This document shows positions 1 through 10,042 of a stretch of 64,000 nucleotides of DNA, one piece after another; position 1 is the first letter of the stretch; the number at the start of each line of letters is the position of its first letter. The notes under the pieces were generated by a model that saw only the letters and a program-made list of their open reading frames with translations, was not told where the DNA came from and ran no database searches. Both the position numbers and the translations under genes were made by a program. Source of the DNA: Marinobacter sp. es.042 (GTDB taxonomy: Bacteria > Pseudomonadota > Gammaproteobacteria > Pseudomonadales > Oleiphilaceae); NCBI RefSeq assembly GCF_900188315.1, contig NZ_LT897781.1, positions 2,604,001 to 2,668,000 on the forward strand, read 5' to 3'.

Positions 1-1356
1 CGCAACCCGGGAACCGACGCCATCACCGTTGACGGCGAAGACGTGGTCGCCGAGGTGCAGCGCACCCTGCAACGCATGGAAACCCTGGTGGAGGAGGTGT
101 TGGGCCAACACCGCACCGGGTACACCGGCAAGCCTTTCACCGATGTGGTAAGCATCGGTATCGGCGGCTCCTACCTGGGCCCGAAGCTGGTGGGCGAAGC
201 GCTTCAACCCTACGCCCAGGCCGGCGTTCGCTGCCATTACGTGGCCAACATTGACGGCACCGAGATTTGCGAGGCACTGCGCCAGGTCAATCCGGAAACC
301 ACTCTGTTCCTGATCCAGTCCAAGTCATTCCGCACCCAGGAAACCCTCGAGAACAGCAAAGTCGCGAAACAGTGGTTTCTTGATCATTGCGGGAATGAAC
401 AGGCGGTTTCGCAGCATTTCATGGCCGTGACGGCCAATGTGCCGGCGGCGCAGGACTTCGGCATCGATCCGGAGAACGTCTTCCCGATGTGGGACTGGGT
501 CGGCGGCCGTTATTCACTGTGGTCAGCCATCGGCCTGCCCATTGCCTTCAGCGTTGGCATGGCCAACTTCCGGGCCCTGCTGGCCGGCGCCCATGCCATG
601 GACCAGCACTTTCGTGAAGCGCCGCTGGCGGCGAATCTGCCGGTGGTGATGGCCATGCTGGGCATCTGGTACAACAATTTCTGGGGTGCCGAGACCCATG
701 CGATCCTGCCCTACGATCACTACCTGCGCAGCCTGCCAGACCACCTCCAGCAGCTGGATATGGAAAGCAACGGCAAGAGCGTTACGCAAGCGGGCACCCC
801 ACTTGCCTGGCAGTCCGGCCCGGTCATCTGGGGCGGCGTCGGTGCCAATGGCCAGCACGCCTACCACCAGTTGATCCATCAGGGCACCCGCCTGATTCCG
901 GCAGACTTCATCATACCCCTGAAAACCCACAATCCGGTGGCCACCCATCACGCCGACCTGTTTGCCAACTGCCTAAGCCAGTCCAGGGCCATGATGGCCG
1001 GGAAATCACTGGAAGAAGCCAGGGCCGAACTGAAAGCTGAAGGGCGGAATGAAAGCCAGATTGACCAGCTTGCGCCACACAAGGTGATCCCCGGCAACAA
1101 GCCAAGCAACACCCTGACCATGGAGAAGGTAACCCCGGAGACTGTGGGCGCGTTGATCGCGCTCTACGAGCACAGAACCTTTGTGCAGGGGGTTATCTGG
1201 GACGTGGATTCGTTTGACCAGTGGGGTGTGGAACTCGGCAAGCAACTGGGTAAAGGCATCCTGCCGCGTCTATTGGGCGAGGGAGGTGACACCCAGGCCT
1301 GCGACAGCTCGACCGATCACCTCATTGAGCTGTTCCGCTCAACCGGCAGCGTGTGA
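1..1356 (+). CDS. pgi: Glucose-6-phosphate isomerase, 5' end outside the window
   Basis: Interconverts glucose-6-phosphate and fructose-6-phosphate in the cytoplasm. The reading frame is open from base 1, so about the first 100 codons lie outside the window and 451 codons remain. The C-terminal family signature ([11 protein letters not shown]) is present at about 1210-1242, the [12 protein letters not shown] segment at about 502-537, and the HH pair in THNPVATHH is also kept. In animal and E. coli enzymes the catalytic glutamate lies in WGEPGTNGQHAF. Here that stretch reads [12 protein letters not shown], so the glutamate position is Gly. I recall the same form in Pseudomonas enzymes, so it may be a lineage trait and not a loss of function. 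The end overlaps the convergent folK by 18 bp. Confidence 0.96.
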   Translation, partial: RNPGTDAITVDGEDVVAEVQRTLQRMETLVEEVLGQHRTGYTGKPFTDVVSIGIGGSYLGPKLVGEALQPYAQAGVRCHYVANIDGTEICEALRQVNPETTLFLIQSKSFRTQETLENSKVAKQWFLDHCGNEQAVSQHFMAVTANVPAAQDFGIDPENVFPMWDWVGGRYSLWSAIGLPIAFSVGMANFRALLAGAHAMDQHFREAPLAANLPVVMAMLGIWYNNFWGAETHAILPYDHYLRSLPDHLQQLDMESNGKSVTQAGTPLAWQSGPVIWGGVGANGQHAYHQLIHQGTRLIPADFIIPLKTHNPVATHHADLFANCLSQSRAMMAGKSLEEARAELKAEGRNESQIDQLAPHKVIPGNKPSNTLTMEKVTPETVGALIALYEHRTFVQGVIWDVDSFDQWGVELGKQLGKGILPRLLGEGGDTQACDSSTDHLIELFRSTGSV

Positions 1357-1863
1357 AATCTGCCGACCCTGCCAGTTGAAGCCCACCGGCCAGAGCTTCT
1401 GGCCGGTATTATACTCCCGCCATAGCTGGCCATAGGTTTTGCCGCACACCGGGTGCTGCGCTTCAGGCGCTATGTCGGCCAGTGGCCGAAGCACGAAAGC
1501 GTTTTTCAGGATTTCACCCCTTGGCAGTTCAACGCCATCGATGCACCCGACGGCACTGCCATAGGTGAGAATATCGAGGTCCAGCGTTCGCGCACTGAAT
1601 TTAGGCACATCCCGACGCCGGCCGTTATCCGCCTCCAACTGTTTGAAACGCTTCGAAAGCTCGGCAACCGACAGGGACGTATCCACGCCCACTACGAGGT
1701 TCAGGAAGGGCGAGCCATCAAACCCGACCGCTTCGCTGTCGTAGACCGGGGAGATGATCAGCTCGCCAAACCATGCCGACAGTGCATCGAGCGCTGCCCT
1801 GACGTAGCGTTCCCTGTCGACATTGCTGCCAATACTGATATAAACCCGAACGGTCGCTGCCAT
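1339..1863 (-). CDS. folK: 2-amino-4-hydroxy-6-hydroxymethyldihydropteridine diphosphokinase
   Basis: Transfers pyrophosphate from ATP to hydroxymethyl-dihydropterin, the step before dihydropteroate synthase in folate synthesis. The 174-residue protein starts [15 protein letters not shown], which carries the family's N-terminal IGSN motif, and contains the RTLDLDIL signature. The ATG at 1863 is chosen because it overlaps the folB stop as TGATG, a translational-coupling arrangement; a longer frame upstream lies inside folB. It forms a two-gene folate unit with folB, and its 3' end overlaps the convergent pgi by 18 bp. Confidence 0.95.
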   Translation of the reverse strand: MAATVRVYISIGSNVDRERYVRAALDALSAWFGELIISPVYDSEAVGFDGSPFLNLVVGVDTSLSVAELSKRFKQLEADNGRRRDVPKFSARTLDLDILTYGSAVGCIDGVELPRGEILKNAFVLRPLADIAPEAQHPVCGKTYGQLWREYNTGQKLWPVGFNWQGRQISHAAG

Positions 1864-2219
1864 CACCGGACTCCCCTCTCGATTTGCACACCCACCGCCT
1901 GTGCCGCAGGTACGGCGCCCGGCTTGCGTATCGCCAACCGAAGCCACGTGATGCCAAATTCATCCTGCAAGGCTTTGGCGAGCACCTCAGCGCCGTGCTC
2001 AAGCAGTTGCGGCCTGAGTGCCTGCAGACAGGTCTCCACCCGGGCACTGACGGCCGCATAATCCAGGGCATCGGCGACATCGTCTGTTCGACCCGGCACC
2101 CGGTTATCCCAGGCCATTTCCAGATCGATCACCAGGTTCTGGGTGACTTCCCGCTCCCAGTCATAAACGCCGACCACAGTTTCCACAACGAGGCCTTCGA
2201 TCAATACAGTGTCTGCCAA
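1863..2219 (-). CDS. folB: Dihydroneopterin aldolase
   Basis: Cleaves dihydroneopterin to hydroxymethyl-dihydropterin and glycolaldehyde in folate synthesis. The family N-terminus is visible as DTVLIEGLVVETVVGVYDWE, and the protein of about 118 residues has the normal size. I place the start at the TTG at 2219 because GGAG lies five bases upstream and homologues begin just before this segment. An in-frame ATG at 2264 would add 15 residues that look unlike the family. The gene is coupled to folK through TGATG. Confidence 0.9.
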   Translation of the reverse strand: MADTVLIEGLVVETVVGVYDWEREVTQNLVIDLEMAWDNRVPGRTDDVADALDYAAVSARVETCLQALRPQLLEHGAEVLAKALQDEFGITWLRLAIRKPGAVPAAQAVGVQIERGVR

Positions 2220-2359
2220 GGGTACTCCGGAGTTCTTCCACTCTTTGGTGATTGAATAACGCACAACCAGGGGATACTGTGAAGAGCATGGCCCGCGTTT
2301 TCAGGGCGAGCATTTTCGCACATATTGGTTGTATACGTCTTTGCTTCCGAGCCCACAGC

Positions 2360-2950
2360 ATGTTTCCCAGTGACCCGGTTTTAACGGTTTTACTCTGCGC
2401 CGCCGCTTACCTGGCAGGCTCGGTGCTGTTTGCCCTGCCGGTCTGCCAACTTTTGAAACTCCCGGACCCACGGGCGCAGGGTTCGGGCAATCCCGGCGCC
2501 ACGAATGTCTACCGAACCGGCGGGTGGCCGCCAGCGCTACTCACGCTTGCGCTGGATGCGGCGAAAGGCTGGTTACCCGTTTGGCTGGCCCATGCCGCCG
2601 GTCTTTCCGTAATGGTTCAGGCTGTCGTTGCCCTGTTCGCCGTCACCGGCCACATGATCCCGATCTTCTATCGATTCAAGGGTGGAAAAGGGGTCGCGAC
2701 GGCGCTCGGGGCCGGTCTTGCGCTGGCGCCGGTCACAACGCTGCTGATGGCCGCTATCTGGATGCTGGTGATCTGGCGCTGGCGAATATCCGCCCTCGCC
2801 TCACTGATAGCCATTGTCTGCGGCCCGCTGATCAGCGCCTTCCTTGAACCGGAAACCCTGCCACTGTTCGGCCTGCTCGCACTTTTGATTGTGGTTCGCC
2901 ACCGCAACAACCTCATCCGGCTCGCCCAGGGACGGGAAGCCGGACTTTAA
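2360..2950 (+). CDS. plsY: Glycerol-3-phosphate acyltransferase PlsY (acyl-phosphate dependent)
   Basis: Inner-membrane enzyme that acylates glycerol-3-phosphate from acyl-phosphate, the first step of phospholipid synthesis. The 196-residue protein has the conserved GSGNPGATNVYRTGG motif near residue 40, the KGGKGVAT motif in the middle, and about five hydrophobic segments. The ATG at 2360 (MFPSDPV) is chosen because the longer upstream frame is not hydrophobic and is not family-like. It is divergent from folB and converges on tsaD with only three bases between the stops. Confidence 0.94.
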   Translation: MFPSDPVLTVLLCAAAYLAGSVLFALPVCQLLKLPDPRAQGSGNPGATNVYRTGGWPPALLTLALDAAKGWLPVWLAHAAGLSVMVQAVVALFAVTGHMIPIFYRFKGGKGVATALGAGLALAPVTTLLMAAIWMLVIWRWRISALASLIAIVCGPLISAFLEPETLPLFGLLALLIVVRHRNNLIRLAQGREAGL

Positions 2951-2953
2951 CGA

Positions 2954-4009
2954 TCAGTCCACCAGACCGGTTGAACGAGGTTCGTTAATGGGCGGCAGCG
3001 TGTTCATTGGCCACCGGGGCACTGCCACAATCCGCTCGCCGTCCTGCTGGCCGGCCTTCATGCGCTGGGCACCGGCGTAGGCGATCATTGCACCGTTATC
3101 CGTACAGAATTCCGGCCGGGCGTAGAAAACGTGGGCTTTGAGTTTGTCGGCCATTTTTTCCAGGCCCGCCCGTAACCGTTTATTGGCGCTCACCCCCCCG
3201 GCTATGACCAGCCGCTTGCAGCCTGTCTGTTCCAGGGCCCGGCGGCATTTGATAGTGAGCGTATCGACCACGGCGGCCTCGAACGCCAGGGCAATATCCG
3301 CGCGGGTCTGGTCTGTCAGCCCCTCCGCCTCACGAGCAGCATTCACGGTATTGAGCGTGAAGGTTTTCAGGCCGCTGAAGCTGAAATCCAGGCCGGGACG
3401 GTCAGTCATCGGCCTCGGGAACCGATAACGGCCCTCTGTGCCTTTTGCCGCCAGCGCTGCCACCCGCGGGCCACCCGGGTAGTCCAGACCGAGCATCTTG
3501 GCGGTCTTGTCGAAGGCCTCACCAGCGGCGTCGTCTACTGATTCTCCCAGCATTTCGTATTCACCAATGCCATCAACCCTTACCAACTGGGTATGGCCAC
3601 CCGAAACAAGTAGTGCAACGAAGGGAAACGCAGGTGGATTATCCTCCAGCATGGGCGCCAGAAGGTGGCCCTCCATGTGATGCACACCGAGCACCGGCAC
3701 ACCCAGGGCAAACCCCAGTGAATGGGCAACCGCGCCCCCAACCATGAGCGCGCCGACCAGGCCCGGACCCGCAGTGTAGGCAATGCCCTCTATATCGGCA
3801 CGACCTTTACCAGCATCCGAAAGCACCTGATCGCACAGGGGCAGGAGCTTGCGAACGTGGTCCCGGGACGCCAGTTCAGGGACGACACCCCCGTAATCGG
3901 CATGCATGTCGATCTGGCTGAACAGGGCGTGCCCCAGCAGGCCCGCTTCGGTGTCGTAAAGCGCTACGCCAGTCTCATCGCAAGAGGTTTCGATACCTAG
4001 AATCAGCAT
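2954..4009 (-). CDS. tsaD: tRNA N6-adenosine threonylcarbamoyltransferase TsaD
   Basis: With TsaB and TsaE it transfers threonylcarbamoyl from its adenylate to A37 of ANN-decoding tRNAs. The 351-residue ASKHA-fold protein begins [14 protein letters not shown] and has the metal-binding HHMEGH motif. The start at 4009 is preferred over an ATG five codons upstream because it matches the family N-terminus. It is divergent from rpsU, the usual arrangement in gammaproteobacteria. TcdA, which cyclises the same modification, is encoded at 62467. Confidence 0.96.
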   Translation of the reverse strand: MLILGIETSCDETGVALYDTEAGLLGHALFSQIDMHADYGGVVPELASRDHVRKLLPLCDQVLSDAGKGRADIEGIAYTAGPGLVGALMVGGAVAHSLGFALGVPVLGVHHMEGHLLAPMLEDNPPAFPFVALLVSGGHTQLVRVDGIGEYEMLGESVDDAAGEAFDKTAKMLGLDYPGGPRVAALAAKGTEGRYRFPRPMTDRPGLDFSFSGLKTFTLNTVNAAREAEGLTDQTRADIALAFEAAVVDTLTIKCRRALEQTGCKRLVIAGGVSANKRLRAGLEKMADKLKAHVFYARPEFCTDNGAMIAYAGAQRMKAGQQDGERIVAVPRWPMNTLPPINEPRSTGLVD

Positions 4010-4098
4010 AATGTCGGGCCACATTGGTTGGCGGAAATGAAAACGACGCGCATTTTAGCAGAAAGCCGAAACCCACTGGCAGATTCATCGAACAAACA

Positions 4099-4128
4099 TT
4101 GACCTTGCCATAACGCAGGCGCTATCAT
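4099..4128 (+). promoter_or_regulatory. Probable sigma-70 promoter of the rpsU-dnaG-rpoD operon
   Basis: TTGACC (4099-4104) and TATCAT (4123-4128) are separated by 18 bp. Each hexamer matches the consensus at five of six positions. The site lies about 120 bp before rpsU in the tsaD/rpsU intergenic region. No LexA box like the one in E. coli was found here. Confidence 0.6.
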
Positions 4129-4188
4129 TGCCGCCCTAAAATATGCACTGGTCGAGTTTTAGCCAATCTGACCAGGGATCGAGAACCG

Positions 4189-4205
4189 GTCTGGCCTCGC
4201 CAGAC
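4189..4205 (+). other. Leader hairpin upstream of rpsU
   Basis: GTCTGGC (4189-4195) and GCCAGAC (4199-4205) form a perfect 7-bp stem with a CTC loop in the predicted rpsU 5' UTR. No T-run follows, so it is not a terminator. It could stabilise the mRNA or bind a protein; this is inference. Confidence 0.45.
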
Positions 4206-4247
4206 GGACAAAATTGAAACCGAATCTATCAGGTAGGTGATTTTCGA

Positions 4248-4463
4248 ATGCCAGCTGTTAAAGTGAAAGAGAATGAACCGTTTGACGTAGCACTGCGTCG
4301 CTTCAAGCGTTCCTGCGAAAAAGCGGGTGTACTTTCCGAAGTACGTCGTCGTGAGCACTACGAGAAGCCGACCGCTGTTCGTAAGCGCAAAGCAGCCGCT
4401 GCCGTTAAGCGTCATCTCAAGAAGCTTCAGCGGGAACAGCGCAAGTTCGAGCGTCTGTACTAA
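4248..4463 (+). CDS. rpsU: 30S ribosomal protein S21
   Basis: Small, very basic 71-residue protein of the 30S platform that helps mRNA base-pair with 16S rRNA. The sequence begins [20 protein letters not shown] and ends with the usual Lys/Arg-rich tail, at full family length. The start is preceded by AGGTAGGTG. It is the first gene of the macromolecular-synthesis cluster with dnaG and rpoD, and is separated from dnaG by a terminator that would allow different expression levels. Confidence 0.98.
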   Translation: MPAVKVKENEPFDVALRRFKRSCEKAGVLSEVRRREHYEKPTAVRKRKAAAAVKRHLKKLQREQRKFERLY

Positions 4464-4533
4464 GTTTTATCTGACGCCGCTTGACTGCAAAGCACTGATT
4501 GCCTGTACAGCCGCAGGCTGCACAGAGCGACTC

Positions 4534-4570
4534 AAAAATGCCGCCGAGGCCTGGCTTCGGCGGCATTTTT
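4534..4570 (+). terminator. Rho-independent terminator between rpsU and dnaG
   Basis: AATGCCGCCGA and TCGGCGGCATT form a long GC-rich stem followed by a T-run. The position matches the partial terminator described between rpsU and dnaG in E. coli, which lets abundant S21 be made while less primase and sigma factor are made. Confidence 0.9.
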
Positions 4571-4612
4571 GGCTATTGGCCAACTCCGATGAAGGCCTGA
4601 TGTGGAGCCCCC

Positions 4613-6340
4613 ATGAGCGGACTGATCCCTCAACAGTTTGTTGAAAACCTGCTGGATCGTATCGACCTGGCGGAACTGATCGGTTCACGCATCACGCTCA
4701 AGAAGGCCGGCGCTAACTACAAGGCCTGTTGCCCGTTCCACGACGAGAAAACACCCTCGTTCAACGTTCGGCCGGACAAAGGCTTCTATCATTGTTTCGG
4801 GTGCGGCGCCCATGGCGATGCCATCAGCTTTGTCAGGGAGTTTGAAGGCCTGGGTTTCACCGAGGCGGTCGAGGAGCTTGCCAAGCGGGTTGGTCTCGAA
4901 GTGCCCTACGACCGGGCCGCAAAACAGGAAATCCAGCAGGCGCGAACGCTGACCGATGCACTGGATTTTGCCAGTCGCTTCTATCAAACAGCACTCAAAG
5001 GCCAGCAAGGTGCCTACGCCCGGGACTACCTGCAACAACGGGGTCTGGATAACGCCATCATCGAGCAGTACCAGGTGGGCTATGCGCCCTCCACCGGCAC
5101 GGCGCTGTTTGATGTTGCCAGCAAGGACCTGCAGGGTCCGCTGATTGAAACCGGCACGGTTTCCGACAAGTACGGCAAACCCAGGGACCTGTTCCGCAAC
5201 CGGGTGATGTTCCCGATTCGCAATAGCCGGGGCAGAACCGTGGCATTCGGCGGCCGCACCCTGGGCGACGACAAGGCGAAATACATCAACTCCCCGGAGT
5301 CGGATGTGTTTCACAAGAGCCGCGAGATTTACGGGCTTTTCGAGGCCAAACAGGCCATCCGGCAACTGGACAAGCTGCTGGTGGTTGAAGGCTACATGGA
5401 TGTGATCGCCCTCGCCCAGCACGGCATTCACTATGCGGTTGCGACGCTGGGCACAGCAACGAACCAGGACAGCCTCACAGCGCTATTGAAGCAGGTCAGA
5501 CACATCGTGTTCTGCTTTGACGGCGACCAGGCGGGCTTCCGGGCCGCGGACAGGGCCATGGAAAACGCACTGGAACTGATGGCCGATGGCCTTCACCTCC
5601 AGTTCCTGATGCTGCCGCAGGACGAGGACCCCGACACCCTCGTGCGCAAGGAGGGGCCGGAAGCGTTCCAGAAGCGCATTGAAGGGGCAACGCCCCTGTC
5701 CCGCTATCTGTTTGACCGGCAGAGTGAAGGGCTGGACCTGCAACTGCCAGAGCACCGGGGCGAATTGCGAGCCAGGGCCGAACCGCTGCTCAACAAGATG
5801 CCCAGAAGCACCCTCCGGGATGCCATGTGGCACGAGATGCTCCGCCTTTGTGGTGGCCGGAGCCAGTGGCAGAGCCGCCAACAGGGGCAGAAAGGGCGCT
5901 GGAACGGCGAGCGACGGGATCGGGTTTCCGAAGATCGGATCGATGTGAAACTCAGCAAGGACAGCATTCTGTGCCTTGCCCTGCTGGAAGCACCGGACCT
6001 GGCCACCGAAGTCACCGAGCTGGCCCGCAGTTCCCGGCAATTCAATCAGGCCCGGAGTTTTGCCGAATGGATTCTGGAAAACGACATCCGGGACAGGAAA
6101 ACCCTGGTGCGCACGCTGGCACTGGACACGGGCGCTCGTGAGCGCTTCTACCACCTGTTTGACGGGATCGAGCATATCCCTGCGCGGGAAAGCACACTGG
6201 CCGCCGCCCGTGAGCTTCTGAGTCCGAACGAAGAGGCATCCCGCCAGCAGAGGCTTGCCACACTATTGAGAAATCTGTCGAACCTCACAAGCGAGGAACG
6301 ACAGGAGCTGAGAGCCCTGAGCAGCGGCACCGGGGACTAG
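4613..6340 (+). CDS. dnaG: DNA primase
   Basis: Makes the RNA primers for Okazaki fragments at the replication fork together with DnaB helicase. The 575-residue protein has, in order, an N-terminal CHC2 zinc ribbon (CPFH about residue 38, then CFGC), a catalytic core with the TOPRIM motif VVEGYMDV, acidic DGD residues, and a C-terminal DnaB-binding helical domain. Length is close to the E. coli enzyme (581). It is the middle gene of the rpsU-dnaG-rpoD cluster. Confidence 0.98.
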   Translation: MSGLIPQQFVENLLDRIDLAELIGSRITLKKAGANYKACCPFHDEKTPSFNVRPDKGFYHCFGCGAHGDAISFVREFEGLGFTEAVEELAKRVGLEVPYDRAAKQEIQQARTLTDALDFASRFYQTALKGQQGAYARDYLQQRGLDNAIIEQYQVGYAPSTGTALFDVASKDLQGPLIETGTVSDKYGKPRDLFRNRVMFPIRNSRGRTVAFGGRTLGDDKAKYINSPESDVFHKSREIYGLFEAKQAIRQLDKLLVVEGYMDVIALAQHGIHYAVATLGTATNQDSLTALLKQVRHIVFCFDGDQAGFRAADRAMENALELMADGLHLQFLMLPQDEDPDTLVRKEGPEAFQKRIEGATPLSRYLFDRQSEGLDLQLPEHRGELRARAEPLLNKMPRSTLRDAMWHEMLRLCGGRSQWQSRQQGQKGRWNGERRDRVSEDRIDVKLSKDSILCLALLEAPDLATEVTELARSSRQFNQARSFAEWILENDIRDRKTLVRTLALDTGARERFYHLFDGIEHIPARESTLAAARELLSPNEEASRQQRLATLLRNLSNLTSEERQELRALSSGTGD

Positions 6341-6421
6341 CAGCACTTGAAACTTGACGCACTGATCACCATCTAACCTTTGAGCCTAGGCTCCTTGGTG
6401 GCAGAGCAACTAAGCGACAGC

Positions 6422-6427
6422 TATAAT
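6422..6427 (+). promoter_or_regulatory. Possible rpoD-proximal -10 element
   Basis: A perfect TATAAT lies 46 bp before the rpoD start codon in the dnaG-rpoD gap. No convincing -35 was found: TTGGTG at 6395-6400 is 21 bp away, longer than usual. In E. coli rpoD also has internal promoters near this point. Confidence 0.4.
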
Positions 6428-6473
6428 AGCTGTTTAACTTTTTTCCTTCTAAAAGCGAGTTTACAGGGTGTCT

Positions 6474-8321
<1,848 letters not shown>

Positions 8322-8334
8322 TTTCCCAAACAGT

Positions 8335-8378
8335 AGCGGGCGCCACACCTCACCGGTATAATGGCGCCCGCTTTGTTT
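8335..8378 (+). terminator. Rho-independent terminator after rpoD
   Basis: AGCGGGCGCCA (8335-8345) pairs perfectly with TGGCGCCCGCT (8362-8372), followed by TTTGTTT. It lies 14 bp after the rpoD stop codon. Confidence 0.88.
8357..8362 (+). promoter_or_regulatory. -10 element for the tRNA, inside the rpoD terminator loop
   Basis: A perfect TATAAT sits at the loop end of the rpoD terminator and overlaps its 3' arm by one base. It is 54 bp before the mature tRNA 5' end. No good -35 is visible, so promoter function is inference. Confidence 0.4.
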
Positions 8379-8416
8379 CCCCCAGGAAACACCTTTCAAA
8401 ACAGCATTCGCTGAAC

Positions 8417-8493
<77 letters not shown>

Positions 8494-8692
8494 TTCCCTG
8501 TGTTTGTTTTCAGTCCAGTAAATGGTCAAGCCGTGACAATCGCTTGTCGATACATGGTTCTGCCGCCCTTCATTTTCGTCAAAAAAGCCAACGTCCCCCA
8601 AAGACAAGCCGAATACACTAGCTCCTGAACAAAAATACCAGCCGTCCTTTCGCGGCCCGAGTATAAAAACAACGAAGTAATGGAGTGTATCA

Positions 8693-10030
8693 ATGGCTTT
8701 TTCCTCCCGTTCCCGGTCAAGGGCACTTTCCCTTGCGATCGCCACCGCCTCTGTCGGTTTCTCCGTTTCCGTTCATGCCAGCATGGGCAACATCGGCACC
8801 ACCTATGGCGTAATGCCCGTGGATGTTGCTACTGCCCAGTCACTGTCCATGTTCAATGACCAGGTGTCAGCCACCTATTACAACCCTGCCTACCTCACGA
8901 AAGACGAGCGGGGGGAACTGACTGCGGGCATTCTGCACTCCGAGCAGGAGCTGCGTTCTGCGAATCCGAATGCCAACGGCGACATCCTTGCCAACTCTCC
9001 CAGCCAGCACGTTCTGATCGGCATGAAAACCAATCTGGGTTCGTTGACTCGTTTCAAGCATCCGATCTATCTGGGGTTCATTGCCGGGGTCGAAAAATAC
9101 GGTAAGGAAATGCTGGCGTTCGATTCCCAGACCTCGGAGAACGGGCAGTTTCTCAAGTATGGCAAGGAGCCATTGTTCCTGAACATTGGCGGTGCAACGC
9201 CACTCTGGCGCGGAATCTCGGCCGGCGCGTCGGTGCGGGTCACACTGGATGCCCAGGCAAATCTTGACGCTGTGTCGACTCTGGGTGGTGAAACCAGCCG
9301 CGAGCGCCTTGCAGTCAATGCCGAACCTTCGCTCAAAACGATTCTTGGCACCAACATCGATCTTGGAAGCACGTTCTGCCCTGAAAGCGACTGTTTCCTG
9401 AACGGCTGGGAAACGGCATTCACCTATCGCACCAAATCAGCAGCCTCCACGTCGGTGGACTCCAACATCATTGTTACCCAGACCATTCCTGATCCCGGCC
9501 TCAGCCTGGCGGTATCGACCATTGATTCCTTCCAGCCGGAAACCTTCGGCTTTGGCGCTCAATACAAGGGCGAAAACTGGCGGATTGGTGGCAGCTTGGA
9601 GCAGCAAAACTGGTCCGAGCTGGAAAACGAATTTTCTTCCGATACGATCAAGGACCAGCAGTCCGTTGCACCGGGCAGCCGGATCAAATTCGACGACGTG
9701 CTCGTTCCAAGAATCGGTGCCGAATATACCCTCACCAAGAATTTTTCCGTTCGCGGCGGCGTTGCCTATGAAGAGTCTCCACTGAAGTCTACCCGCAACC
9801 CGGAAATCAATTATCTCGATACCGACAAGATCGTGGTCGGCCTGGGCCTGAGCGCCACGTATGACCGCACCCGTCTGCTGGCCTACCCCGTCCGCCTGGA
9901 CATCGGTTACCAGTACCAGCAACTGCAGGAGCGCGATTTCACACTGGTGGATTTTGACGGCAACGAAACGCCGGTTACTGCAGACGGCGACGTTCACGTT
10001 GTCAGCGGTTCCATCACCCTGAAGTTTTAA
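8693..10030 (+). CDS. FadL-like outer-membrane protein, candidate hydrocarbon or lipid channel
   Basis: A 445-residue protein with a signal peptide (cleavage probable after VHA, residue 29), alternating hydrophobic strands typical of a beta-barrel, and a C-terminal Phe as in outer-membrane barrels. NPAYLTKDERGELTAG resembles the NPA motif of the FadL/TodX family. A pair of Cys near residues 228 and 233 could form a loop disulfide. The start has GGAG upstream. It is 12 bp before a giant lipoprotein gene with a strong Shine-Dalgarno site, so the two are almost certainly co-expressed. The arrangement recalls aupA-aupB, described in Marinobacter hydrocarbonoclasticus for alkane use. That identity is inference from architecture and memory, so no symbol is given. 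Confidence 0.85.
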   Translation: MAFSSRSRSRALSLAIATASVGFSVSVHASMGNIGTTYGVMPVDVATAQSLSMFNDQVSATYYNPAYLTKDERGELTAGILHSEQELRSANPNANGDILANSPSQHVLIGMKTNLGSLTRFKHPIYLGFIAGVEKYGKEMLAFDSQTSENGQFLKYGKEPLFLNIGGATPLWRGISAGASVRVTLDAQANLDAVSTLGGETSRERLAVNAEPSLKTILGTNIDLGSTFCPESDCFLNGWETAFTYRTKSAASTSVDSNIIVTQTIPDPGLSLAVSTIDSFQPETFGFGAQYKGENWRIGGSLEQQNWSELENEFSSDTIKDQQSVAPGSRIKFDDVLVPRIGAEYTLTKNFSVRGGVAYEESPLKSTRNPEINYLDTDKIVVGLGLSATYDRTRLLAYPVRLDIGYQYQQLQERDFTLVDFDGNETPVTADGDVHVVSGSITLKF

Positions 10031-10042
10031 GGAGGGCACGCC

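Noticed and set aside
4025..4247. LexA box upstream of rpsU as in E. coli
   Set aside because: No CTG-N10-CAG palindrome of acceptable quality was found.
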